Of a stretch of 14,146 bases of DNA, positions 1 through 6,680 are shown one piece after another. Location: the NCBI GenBank assembly GCA_013698435.1, contig JACCVA010000253.1, forward strand, positions 1 through 14,146. The letters run 5' to 3'. The number at the start of each line of letters is the position of its first letter. Within the stretch, counting starts at the first letter, position 1. This DNA is from Nocardioidaceae bacterium (GTDB lineage: Bacteria; Actinomycetota; Actinomycetes; Propionibacteriales; Nocardioidaceae). The position numbers were made by a program, and so were the translations under genes. The notes below the pieces were generated by a model that worked only from the letters and a program-made list of their open reading frames with translations, made no database searches and was not told where the DNA came from.

Positions 1-994
1 CGACACCGATAGGTAGGTCCTGGATCACGTTGAGGTCGCCGCTCGCGGCCTGCAGCTGCCCGTCGAGCAGCCACTGCAGCCAGCAGTAGAAGTCCACCCG
101 TTGAGCGTGGTCCGTGACGAACGCAGCCACGTCTCCACCGGCGGGGCTCTGCAAGCCGGGCGGCCACGTCCGCCAGTCCGGGCCGTACTTCTCCGCCAGC
201 ACGCACCAGGTCGCGAACTCCTCCAGCGTCTGTTCCTGTGCCGTCCGCCAGGTCTCGAACGCCTCGTCCGCACTCGTGGCGTCGAAGATCGCGGCCAGGG
301 CGTCCCGCTTCCGCCGCCAGGCCTGGTCGCGGTCCAACGGTGTGTGTTGGTCGTACGCCGTCGCCGGGCCCGCCCAACGCGTCAGGTCGACGGCGTCGGC
401 CCCTGGCACGTCCTCGACCCGCAGGTAGATCGGATGGCGAAAGCGCCGGGTCGCCGGCAGGTACGGACTCTCCTCCTGCGGCAGCGTTGGCGCCACCGCG
501 TGCAGCGGGTTGATCAGCAGGAAGCCGGCGCCGAGTCTCTCGGCCCACACCCGGATACTGCGAAGGTCGCCGAGATCGCCGACGCCCCAGCTGTCGCGAG
601 ACCGGGCCGCGTACAGCTGCACGGTCCAGCCCCAGGCGCGCCAGTTCTGGGGAAGCCAGCAGCGGCCGGGCGACACGATCAGCAACCGCTCGCGCCCGTC
701 CGACGTGCGCAACCGGTGGTATCCCAGCGCGAAGTCGTGGGGGAGTGCATCCGTGACCTGACACGTGCGGCCGTCCTCGCAGTCGACCTCGACGCGCCCC
801 AGTCCCAGCTCACTGCCGGGGCGGGTGACGATCGGCGCGGTGTCGTCGAGGTCCCCGGGTGGGGTGCCGATCGCCTCGCGCAGCCGCAGCACCGTCTCGT
901 CGGACACCGCAACGGTGCGGTCCTGCGCGTCCACCCAGTGGTGGTGGATGCCCCATGCGTCGGGGGCCAACAGGTCGTGGTCCGGAGAGGTCAC
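1..994 (-). CDS. malQ: 4-alpha-glucanotransferase (amylomaltase, GH77), N-terminal part, cut by window edge
   Basis: GH77 enzymes transfer alpha-1,4-glucan segments between maltodextrins in the cytoplasm, in maltose and glycogen metabolism. About 331 codons are present and the 3' end lies beyond the left edge. Reading leftward from GTG at 994 the protein begins MTSPDHDLLAPDAWGIHHHW and contains GH77 landmarks: WRAWGWTVQLYAARSRDSWG, then GDLGDLR, GAGFLLINPLHA, ESPYLPATRRFRHPIYLRVE, and near the edge FYCWLQWLLDGQLQAA and VIQDLPIGV. Actinobacterial MalQ proteins are about 700 residues, so roughly the first half is visible; the catalytic Asp/Glu residues fall outside. The start is 7 bp after the stop of the upstream membrane-protein gene with no clear Shine-Dalgarno, suggesting translational coupling; an in-frame GTG at 1018 is the alternative start. 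The family call is firm; the exact role (maltodextrin or glycogen turnover) is inferred. Confidence 0.93.
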   Translation of the reverse strand, partial: MTSPDHDLLAPDAWGIHHHWVDAQDRTVAVSDETVLRLREAIGTPPGDLDDTAPIVTRPGSELGLGRVEVDCEDGRTCQVTDALPHDFALGYHRLRTSDGRERLLIVSPGRCWLPQNWRAWGWTVQLYAARSRDSWGVGDLGDLRSIRVWAERLGAGFLLINPLHAVAPTLPQEESPYLPATRRFRHPIYLRVEDVPGADAVDLTRWAGPATAYDQHTPLDRDQAWRRKRDALAAIFDATSADEAFETWRTAQEQTLEEFATWCVLAEKYGPDWRTWPPGLQSPAGGDVAAFVTDHAQRVDFYCWLQWLLDGQLQAASGDLNVIQDLPIGV

Positions 995-1001
995 GGGTCG
1001 A

Positions 1002-1673
1002 TCATGCCTGGAGTCCACGCCGCGCGTGGTCTCTGCGTCGAGCCGTCCGGCTCACGATCAGCGCGGCCACGAAACCTCCGAGGGTGCCGAGCGCCTCGTC
1101 ACCCAAGGTGTCCTCGTACGCCGTGTCAAGCTCGGTGCCCTGCCGGATGAACGAGTACCACTCACCGAGCTCCCATCCGACGGCCAGCACGGCGCCGAGG
1201 CCCGTCACCGCGAGCACCAGAGCCCAGCGCGGGGACACCCCACCTCGGATCACCAGCAGTCCGAAACCCCAGCACAGCAGGATCCAGTTGAAGAAGTGGT
1301 TCGCGTCGTCCCACCACAGCAACGTGTCGTAGAAGTCGAGGGTGTTGCCGGTGACGTCGATGAGGAACGGCGCCATGATCAGCGCGAAACCGGTCCATGG
1401 CATGGGATGCGTCGATCGGCGGCGCCGGCGTACGAGGAACCAGACGGCCGGAGTAATCAACATCATCAGCGGATAGGCGATCAGGCGCGCTCCGAACGCC
1501 TTGCCATCGAACTGCGGCAGGCCGGGCACGAACGTCGCCACCGCGAGCTGTCCGACCGTCGCCAAGAACACCACGGTCGCCCACAGCATGCCGATGCGGG
1601 CCGACCGCCCATCGGCACGTCGCACGGCGGCGTCAGGTGGGGCGCTTCGTTCGAGCTCTGTCGGTGCGGACAT
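1002..1673 (-). CDS. polytopic membrane protein, DUF2238/YjdF-like
   Basis: A 223-residue inner-membrane protein of unknown function. Counting from ATG 1673, hydrophobic segments lie near residues 27-49, 62-81, 94-112, 129-143, 149-170 and 193-209, with an Arg-rich cytoplasmic patch at 82-87 and an Arg-rich tail. Polar residues inside or next to the membrane recall the DUF2238 (YjdF) family: WWDDANHFFNW (119-130), GWELGEWYSF (166-175) and YEDTLGDEALGTLGG (186-200), giving Asp/His/Glu positions spaced as in that family. The assignment is from memory of the pattern, not a search. A longer reading from GTG 1724 would add a basic, unconvincing 17-residue extension, so the internal ATG is preferred; neither start has a good Shine-Dalgarno. 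It follows the zinc-ribbon gene and runs into malQ, so the three are probably one leftward transcript. Confidence 0.78.
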   Translation of the reverse strand: MSAPTELERSAPPDAAVRRADGRSARIGMLWATVVFLATVGQLAVATFVPGLPQFDGKAFGARLIAYPLMMLITPAVWFLVRRRRRSTHPMPWTGFALIMAPFLIDVTGNTLDFYDTLLWWDDANHFFNWILLCWGFGLLVIRGGVSPRWALVLAVTGLGAVLAVGWELGEWYSFIRQGTELDTAYEDTLGDEALGTLGGFVAALIVSRTARRRDHARRGLQA

Positions 1674-1762
1674 GTCCGTCAGTGTGACCGAGGCGTCGGC
1701 TCGTTGGCGACGGTTTCGCCGCACGCACCAGCGTGTCCATGCTCACAGGCACACCTCCGAGC

Positions 1763-2023
1763 TCAGAAGTCGAACAGCTCCCCGAGGAAGGACTCCTTGC
1801 GCTTCTTCTTGTACGACGAGGACCGTTGCTGCTGGTCGTACGAGCCGTGCTGCTCATCGCCATGGTCGCCGGGGCGCGGCACCGCAACGTCGGGGGCGCG
1901 GTCGATGATCTTGTCGAGCTCGCCCCGGTCGAGCCAGATGCCGCGGCAGCGGGGGCAGTAGTCGATCTCGACGCCTTGCCGTTCGGTCATCTGCAGGACG
2001 GCGTGGTCAACGGGACACTCCAC
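1763..2023 (-). CDS. zf-TFIIB zinc-ribbon protein
   Basis: An 86-residue small protein with the zf-TFIIB (COG3809) fold signature: C3 in MECPVDH, then VEIDYCPRCRGIWLDRGELD with C23 and C26 and the conserved WLDRGEL segment. This is a zinc-binding knuckle found in many short bacterial proteins of unknown function. The second half (residues 43-75) is a low-complexity, charged, Gln/Ser/Lys-rich linker, and it ends in a short hydrophobic tail, SFLGELFDF. The first knuckle shows CPVD rather than CxxC, so only three Cys are visible; His7 or Asp6 may complete the site. Translation starts at GTG 2023, exactly 7 nt after TAGAGT, so it is probably leaderless. The function is unknown; a regulatory or chaperone-like role would be speculation. 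Confidence 0.85.
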   Translation of the reverse strand: MECPVDHAVLQMTERQGVEIDYCPRCRGIWLDRGELDKIIDRAPDVAVPRPGDHGDEQHGSYDQQQRSSSYKKKRKESFLGELFDF

Positions 2024-2030
2024 GATCTCG

Positions 2031-2036
2031 ACTCTA
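2031..2036 (-). promoter_or_regulatory. probable -10 element, leaderless zf-TFIIB transcript
   Basis: On the minus strand TAGAGT (TAnnnT) is followed by 7 nt and then the GTG start at 2023, and there is no Shine-Dalgarno. This geometry places the transcription start at the start codon, as in actinobacterial leaderless genes. The same spacing recurs at other genes in this window. Confidence 0.55.
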
Positions 2037-2128
2037 GGTCATAGCCGTGAAGCGGCACAGCACCGAGACATCAGAGATCCACGTGTGCGGGTGCTGCAGA
2101 TACAGTCGCCCTCGACCCGAACCCGCGA

Positions 2129-2135
2129 GAAAGGG
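2129..2135 (+). promoter_or_regulatory. Shine-Dalgarno deciding the M13 peptidase start
   Basis: GAAAGGG lies 7 nt before GTG 2143. It is the only good ribosome binding site upstream of the peptidase and points to GTG 2143 as the ancestral start, although that frame is one base out of register with the rest of the protein. A TACAGT hexamer at 2101-2106 is a possible -10 for this gene, without a recognisable -35. Confidence 0.5.
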
Positions 2136-2142
2136 CTGGTCA

Positions 2143-4117
2143 GTGACCGGCACGGACACCGACCGCCGACGGCAGCGACCCCGCAGTCCGGCCCCAAGAC
2201 GACCTCTACGGGCATGTCAACGGGGGCTGGCTACGGACAGCCGAGATCCCGGCCGACCTGCCGACTGCCGGCGGCTTCGTCGACCTCCACCTCGAGGCAG
2301 AGGGCCAGGTGGCCCAGATCCTGCGGGAGGCGGCCGATCGGTCTCAGCGCGGTGAGACCGGTGCCGGCTCACACGAGCAGAAGATCGGCGACCTGTTCGC
2401 CAGCTTCATGGACGAGGACACCGTCGAGGCGTTGGGCGCCCGGCCGGTGCTCGCCGACCTTGCTGCGATCGAAGCGGTGACCGACACCAGCGCGTTGGTG
2501 CAGCTGCTCGGACGACTGGAGCGCGGCGGTGTCGGTGGGGCCGTCGGCAGCCACGTGGAGACTGACGACCGCAACTCGGACCGTTACGTCGTCAACGTGC
2601 GCCAAGGGGGGCTGGGTCTGCCCGACGAGTCCTACTACCGCGACGAGACCTTCGCCGAGGTGCGAGACACGTACGTCGACCACATCGCCGCCATGCTGTG
2701 CCTCGTCGGCCGCACGAAGACCGAAGCGGAGGAGGAGGCCAGGCGCGTGATGAGGCTCGAGTCCCGGCTGGCCGCAGGGCACTGGGACAAGGTGCAGTCG
2801 CGCGACGTCGTCAAGACCTACAACCTGATGAGCCGCGACGAGCTCGCCGCCGCCGCCCCGGCTTTCGACTGGGAGTCGTGGACGGCCGGGCTGCAGGCGC
2901 CCGCATCCGCATTCGCAGAGGTGGTGGTTCGCCAACCGCCGTACCTCGCCACGCTGTCGCAGGCGATCGAGGAGGTCAGCCTCGACGACTGGAGGATCTG
3001 GCTGAGCTGGCACGTGGTGCACGCGGCCGCGCCCCACCTGAGCGGCGACTTCGTGCGGGAGAACTTCGACTTCTACGGCCGCACGCTCTCAGGTGCGGAG
3101 CAGATCCGGGAGCGTTGGAAGCGCGGAGTGGCACTGGTCGACGCCGCCATGGGGTTCGCCGTCGGGGAGGTCTACGTCGCACACCATTTCCCGCCGGAGT
3201 CGAAAGCCGCCATGGACGGGCTGGTGGACAACCTCGTCGAGGCATACCGCGTTGCCATCGACAAGCTCGACTGGATGGGGCCGCAGACGCGGCAGCGTGC
3301 GCTCGAGAAGTTGTCGACGTTCACCCCGAAGATCGGCTACCCGCAAAGGTGGCGCGAATACTCGGCTCTCACGATCGAGCGCAACGACCTGATCGGCAAC
3401 GTGCGACGCGCCGACGCCTTCGAGACCGACCGCCAGTTGGGCAAGATCGGTCAGCCGGTGGACCGCGACGAGTGGTTGAGGAGCCCGCAGATGGTCAACG
3501 CCTACTACAACCCGGGGACCAACGAGATCTGCTTCCCCGCGGCCATTCTGCGGCCGCCGTTCTTCGCCGTCGATGCCGACCCGGCGACAAACTACGGCGG
3601 CATCGGAGCGGTGATCGGACATGAGATCGGTCATGGCTTCGACGACCAGGGGTCGCAGTACGACGGCGCCGGCAACCTCACGGACTGGTGGGCCGAGGAC
3701 GACCGAGTCCGCTTCACCGAGCGCGCCGACAAGCTGATCGCCCAGTACAGCGAGCTCGAGCCCCGTGACCTGCCCGGCCAGAAGGTCAACGGCGCGATGA
3801 CCGTCGGAGAGAACATCGGTGACCTCGGCGGGCTCACCATCGGTCTGCGGGCCTACGAGATCAGCCTGGAAGGTGAGCCCGCACCCGTCGTGGACGGGCT
3901 GACGGGTCAGCAGCGGCTGTTCCGCAGCTGGGCGCGGATCTGGCGCAGCAAGCGACGCAAGGAGTACGAGACTCAGCTGCTCTCGATCGACGTCCACTCG
4001 CCCCCTGAGCTCCGTGCCAACATCGCCAGCAACCTCGACGAGTTCCACCAGGCGTTCGGCACTCAGCCAGGCGACGGGATGTGGCTCGAGCCAGAAGACC
4101 GCGTCCGCATCTGGTGA
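2143..4117 (+). CDS. M13 family zinc metallopeptidase (neprilysin/PepO-like), apparent frameshift near the N-terminus
   Basis: An M13 endopeptidase that cleaves oligopeptides with a gluzincin zinc site. No signal peptide is seen, so it is probably cytoplasmic. Family motifs run in order: VRPQDDLYGHVNGGWL (from 2186), NAYYNP (about 3497), HEIGH for the zinc site (3620-3634), GENIGDLGG with the third zinc ligand Glu (3809-3811), and the C-terminal RVRIW. The motif frame is open from 2147, but its first usable start codon is GTG 2309, which would delete the conserved N-terminal block. GTG 2143, with a good Shine-Dalgarno, opens one frame away; skipping a single base around 2161 would give MTGTDT followed by TADGSDPAVRPQDDLYG. 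So either the sequence has a one-base error or change, the gene is a recent N-terminal pseudogene, or a shortened protein is made. With the repair the length is about 650 residues, normal for actinobacterial members. It converges on the glutathione peroxidase gene. Confidence 0.9.
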
Positions 4118-4152
4118 CCAGCCGACCCAGCTCAATGCGCGCCAACGTCGCC

Positions 4153-4644
4153 TCAATCGAGCATGGCCTCGATCGTCGCGCTGATGGCCGGGTCGTCGGG
4201 GGCGACGCCCGGACGGTAGCGAGCCATGACCCTTCCGTCGGTGTCGACGAGGAACTTCTCGAAGTTCCACTGCACGTCCGCGCCCTCACCGTCGTCGTCG
4301 GCGGCAGCAGCGGTCAGCAACTCGTAGACAAGATGGCGATGGGCACCGTTGACGTCCACCTTCTCGGTCATCGGAAACGTCACGCCGTACGTCGAGGAGC
4401 AGAACGCGGCGATCTCGTCAGCGGTGCCCGGCTCCTGGCCGCCGAACTGGTTGCTAGGCACCCCCACCACGGTGAAGCCACGGTCGGCGTACCTCTCGTG
4501 CAGCTCCTCCAGAGCCGTGTACTGCGGGGTGAGCCCACAGCGCGACGCCACGTTGACGACGAGGGCGACGCGGTCGCCGGTCACCTCGCCGAGGGTGGCA
4601 GGCGTGCCGTCCAAGCGGTTGATCGGAACGTCGAGGAGGCTCAT
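4153..4644 (-). CDS. glutathione peroxidase family protein (Cys type, probably thioredoxin-dependent)
   Basis: A 163-residue cytoplasmic peroxidase that reduces hydrogen peroxide and organic hydroperoxides. Visible motifs are NVASRCGLTPQY with the peroxidatic Cys36, GVPSNQFGGQEPG (61-73) and QWNFEKFLV with Trp126-Asn127, which together make the usual Cys/Gln/Trp/Asn active site. A second cysteine, Cys82 in FCSSTYGVTFP, sits where thioredoxin-dependent members of the family carry the resolving Cys, fitting an organism that uses thioredoxin or mycothiol rather than glutathione. The ATG at 4644 has a strong Shine-Dalgarno (AGAAGG at 4651-4656, 6 nt spacing). It lies 56 bp after the acyltransferase gene on the same strand and may share its transcript. 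The family is BsaA/Gpx-like; the physiological reductant is inferred. Confidence 0.95.
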   Translation of the reverse strand: MSLLDVPINRLDGTPATLGEVTGDRVALVVNVASRCGLTPQYTALEELHERYADRGFTVVGVPSNQFGGQEPGTADEIAAFCSSTYGVTFPMTEKVDVNGAHRHLVYELLTAAAADDDGEGADVQWNFEKFLVDTDGRVMARYRPGVAPDDPAISATIEAMLD

Positions 4645-4700
4645 GGGTCACCTTCTCATCACAGCCCCGACAGGTGGACGGTGGACGGGGCACGTCGACG

Positions 4701-5474
4701 TCAGCGCGCCTTGCGCTGCTGGCGTGTGGCGCGCCGTGCCTCAGCGCGGCGGCGCTTCTCCTCGGCGTCCAGCCGGTCGGCCTCCTCGAGCGTCGGTGCT
4801 GTGCCGCCGTACGCCCGTGGCACCCACCAGGCACCGTCCTCGTGGTCGGTGTACTCCCGGATGGTTCGGTCCAACATGTCGGCCATCTGGCTGCGCAAAC
4901 GTGCTGTCTGTGCGACGGCGTTGTCCTTCGTCGTCACCGTGAGCGGTTCACCGACCGTGAGCGACAGCGTCTTGCCGCGGGAGAAGTCGCGCGGGTGGTC
5001 CTTCGTGTACATGCGCTGCGTGCCCCACAGGATCAGGGGGATGATCGGGACGCCCGCCTCGGCGGCGAGCCTTACGGTGCCGGTCTTGAACGCCTTGAGC
5101 TCGAAGCTGCGGCTGATCGTCGCCTCGGGAAACACACCGACGACCTCGCCGTCCGCCAGGTAGTCGAGCGTGGTCTGGAAGGATCCGGTGCCGTCTTCCC
5201 GGTCGACCTGGATGTGGTGCAGCGATCGCATCAGCGGACCGGGGTACTTGTGGTCGAAGAGCTCACGCTTCGCCATGAAACGCACCAGCCGCTTGGCGCG
5301 TTGGGTGGCGAAGCCGCCGAAGATGAAGTCGACGTAGCTGATGTGGTTGACGGCGAGCACGGCTCCACCACTGCTCGGGACGTGCTCGTCCCCGGTGATC
5401 TCGAACGTCAGGTCGAGCAGCTTGAAGGCCGTCTTGGCCGCCACGATGATCGGCGGGTAGGTAAGGTCGCGCAC
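4701..5474 (-). CDS. 1-acyl-sn-glycerol-3-phosphate acyltransferase (PlsC/LPLAT family)
   Basis: A 257-residue acyltransferase that transfers a fatty acyl group to a lysophospholipid or related acceptor at the inner face of the membrane. Block I is NHISYVD (43-49), carrying the catalytic His44/Asp49 pair of the HxxxxD motif. Block III is FPEATIS (115-121), a variant of the usual FPEGTRS with Gly to Ala and Arg to Ile. The acceptor-site region continues with FKTGTVRLA (129-137) and VPIIPLILWGTQR (142-154). The last ~35 residues form an Arg/Lys/Glu-rich, probably helical tail. GTG 5474 lacks a Shine-Dalgarno, but TACGGT lies 6 nt upstream, so it may be leaderless; it also sits 41 bp after the PepSY gene. 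The exact acceptor (lysophosphatidate or another lysolipid) cannot be read from sequence. Confidence 0.93.
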   Translation of the reverse strand: MRDLTYPPIIVAAKTAFKLLDLTFEITGDEHVPSSGGAVLAVNHISYVDFIFGGFATQRAKRLVRFMAKRELFDHKYPGPLMRSLHHIQVDREDGTGSFQTTLDYLADGEVVGVFPEATISRSFELKAFKTGTVRLAAEAGVPIIPLILWGTQRMYTKDHPRDFSRGKTLSLTVGEPLTVTTKDNAVAQTARLRSQMADMLDRTIREYTDHEDGAWWVPRAYGGTAPTLEEADRLDAEEKRRRAEARRATRQQRKAR

Positions 5475-5480
5475 GGGCTC

Positions 5481-5486
5481 ACCGTA
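5481..5486 (-). promoter_or_regulatory. possible -10 element, leaderless acyltransferase transcript
   Basis: TACGGT on the minus strand precedes GTG 5474 by 6 nt, compatible with a transcript that begins at or near the start codon. It lies between the PepSY stop and the acyltransferase start, so the acyltransferase may be transcribed independently of pepSY. Confidence 0.35.
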
Positions 5487-5515
5487 ACCGACCTGGTGTG
5501 GTGGCGGCGGTGCCG

Positions 5516-5824
5516 TTACTCCTCGGAGTCACCCTCGATGACGACGACGTCGTAGTGCTCGTCAAGGCGGACGTCGACCGTGCTGCCGTCCGTCCTGGTG
5601 ATCTCCACCTCCCAGGTAGCGCCGTTCTCGGAGTCGCGCTCAACCGAGTTGGCGGTGCCCCCGTCGGTTGCCTTGAGGGCGGCCGCCGTCGCCTTGTCCG
5701 CAGATGCGCCAGAAACGGTCGCGTCACCGTCGTCGGACTGCGAGCTGGCGATGGCCGCACCACCGCCGGCGACGCTGACAGTGAGCCCGGCGGCGACAGC
5801 CACTCCAGCGATCTTCTTGTTCAT
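5516..5824 (-). CDS. small secreted PepSY-domain protein
   Basis: A 102-residue protein with an N-terminal signal sequence: basic MNKK, then a hydrophobic run to about residue 25 ending AAIAS. A Ser/Asp/Ala-rich linker follows, then one PepSY domain from about 43 to 98, recognisable from KATAAALKATDGGTANSVE, ATWEVEITRTDGSTVDVRLD and the ending YDVVVIEGD. PepSY domains often inhibit or sense peptidases or act as extracytoplasmic modulators. The gene is divergent from an OmpR-type response regulator and sensor kinase, a common pairing in actinobacteria; I infer it is a target and perhaps a periplasmic modulator of that system. ATG 5824 has a clear Shine-Dalgarno (AGGAGA, 5829-5834), and the mRNA leader contains a long hairpin. 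Confidence 0.92.
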   Translation of the reverse strand: MNKKIAGVAVAAGLTVSVAGGGAAIASSQSDDGDATVSGASADKATAAALKATDGGTANSVERDSENGATWEVEITRTDGSTVDVRLDEHYDVVVIEGDSEE

Positions 5825-5842
5825 TGCTTCTCCTAGCTTGGT

Positions 5843-5889
5843 CCCGGCCCTCGCAGGGGGGCGCCGAGGTGACGGTGCCGAGGGCCGGG
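5843..5889 (-). other. perfect 11-bp inverted repeat in the pepSY mRNA leader
   Basis: CCCGGCCCTCG at 5843-5853 is exactly complementary to CGAGGGCCGGG at 5879-5889, with a 25-nt loop. In the pepSY transcript this very GC-rich stem would sit between the predicted transcription start (about 5892) and the Shine-Dalgarno, ending 8 nt before it. It may protect the 5' end or affect ribosome access. Confidence 0.6.
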
Positions 5890-5898
5890 TGAAGCGTC

Positions 5899-5931
5899 AG
5901 CATCGACCATCATCCCTGAAGCCACCCTGAA
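5899..5931 (-). promoter_or_regulatory. two-copy TTCAGG operator and -10-like hexamer driving pepSY
   Basis: On the minus strand two TTCAGG hexamers (5931-5926 and 5920-5915) are spaced 11 bp start to start, one helical turn, as for OmpR-family dimers. Exactly 10 nt after the second comes GATGCT (5904-5899), a weak -10 matching TAnnnT at A2 and T6. The array has the position of an activator site replacing the -35. Confidence 0.6.
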
Positions 5932-5952
5932 TGCGGAGAGGCAGGGTCAGGG

Positions 5953-5996
5953 TTCAGGAGCGCTTCAGGCGGCCTTCAGGGTCGTCGTGCCACTCT
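5953..5996 (+). promoter_or_regulatory. three-copy TTCAGG operator and -10-like hexamer driving the response regulator
   Basis: TTCAGG occurs at 5953-5958, 5964-5969 and 5975-5980, all in 11-bp phase. Exactly 10 nt after the last copy is CACTCT (5991-5996), followed by 6 nt and the GTG start at 6003. The geometry mirrors the pepSY side and suggests positive autoregulation with a leaderless mRNA. Confidence 0.6.
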
Positions 5997-6002
5997 GACC
6001 GG

Positions 6003-6680
6003 GTGCGCATCCTGGTGGTCGAGGACGACCCGTTCGTCGCCAGAGCCGTACGCCGGGGCCTCGAGGCAGAAGGGTTCGCGGTCGACGTAGGGCTGGACGG
6101 TGACGAAGGGCTCTGGCTCGCCACCGAGAACGACTACGACGCCATCGTGTCCGACATCATGCTGCCCGGACTCAGCGGGTACGAGCTGTGCCGACGGCTT
6201 CGCGAGGCCGACAACTGGGCGCCGATCTTGATGATCTCCGCCAAGGACGGCGAGCTCGACGAGGCGACTGCGCTCGACACAGGTGCGGACGACTTCTTGG
6301 CCAAGCCGTTCTCGTACGTCGTGCTGGTGGCCAGACTGCGTGCGCTGCTGCGGCGTGCTGGTGGCGCCAGGCCGACCGTCTTGACGGCGGGCGATCTCAC
6401 CCTTGACCCTGCGACCCATCAAGTTGCCCGCAACGGCACGGCGATCTCTCTCACCGCGCGGCAGTTCTCACTGCTGGAGTTCCTGATGAGGCGCCAAGGC
6501 GAGGTGTTGTCGAAACGCGAGATCCTCGGTCACGTCTGGGACTTCGCGTTCGAGGGTGACCCGAACATCGTCGAGGTCTACGTGAGCCAGCTGCGCCGCA
6601 GGATCGACGAGCCGTTCGCGCGGACCAGCCTCCGGACCGTGCGCGGTGCGGGGTACCTCCTCGGGTCAGAGGACGCGTGA
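6003..6680 (+). CDS. OmpR/PhoB-family response regulator
   Basis: A 225-residue DNA-binding response regulator that is phosphorylated by its partner kinase and then controls promoters. The receiver domain (about 1-115) has the acidic pair Asp8/Asp9, phospho-acceptor Asp51 in VSDIMLPG, and Lys101 in AKPF. The winged-helix effector domain (about 125-222) has SLTARQFSLLEFLMRR, GHVWD and VYVSQLRRRID, and ends RTVRGAGYLL. The frame is open further upstream, but GTG 6003, which gives MRILVVEDDP, is the normal receiver start and leaves the TTCAGG array non-coding. It overlaps the kinase gene by 4 bp (GTGA). Binding of this protein to the TTCAGG arrays beside it is inferred from position and phasing. 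Confidence 0.96.
   Translation: MRILVVEDDPFVARAVRRGLEAEGFAVDVGLDGDEGLWLATENDYDAIVSDIMLPGLSGYELCRRLREADNWAPILMISAKDGELDEATALDTGADDFLAKPFSYVVLVARLRALLRRAGGARPTVLTAGDLTLDPATHQVARNGTAISLTARQFSLLEFLMRRQGEVLSKREILGHVWDFAFEGDPNIVEVYVSQLRRRIDEPFARTSLRTVRGAGYLLGSEDA

Noticed and set aside
101..1150. Long open frames on the plus strand (101-1150 and 765-1961) opposite malQ and the membrane-protein gene.
   Set aside because: The translations are Arg/Pro/Gln/His-rich without any domain, while the minus strand encodes recognisable GH77 and membrane-protein sequence; long antisense frames are expected at this GC content.
3089..4270. 393-codon minus-strand frame opposite the M13 peptidase.
   Set aside because: It runs through the HExxH-bearing peptidase gene and into the glutathione peroxidase gene out of frame; no domain, a by-product of GC-rich codon structure.
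5931..6002. Longer response regulator beginning at ATG 5931.
   Set aside because: The extra residues are Arg-rich and would put the TTCAGG array inside the gene; the receiver domain starts at MRILVVEDD (6003).
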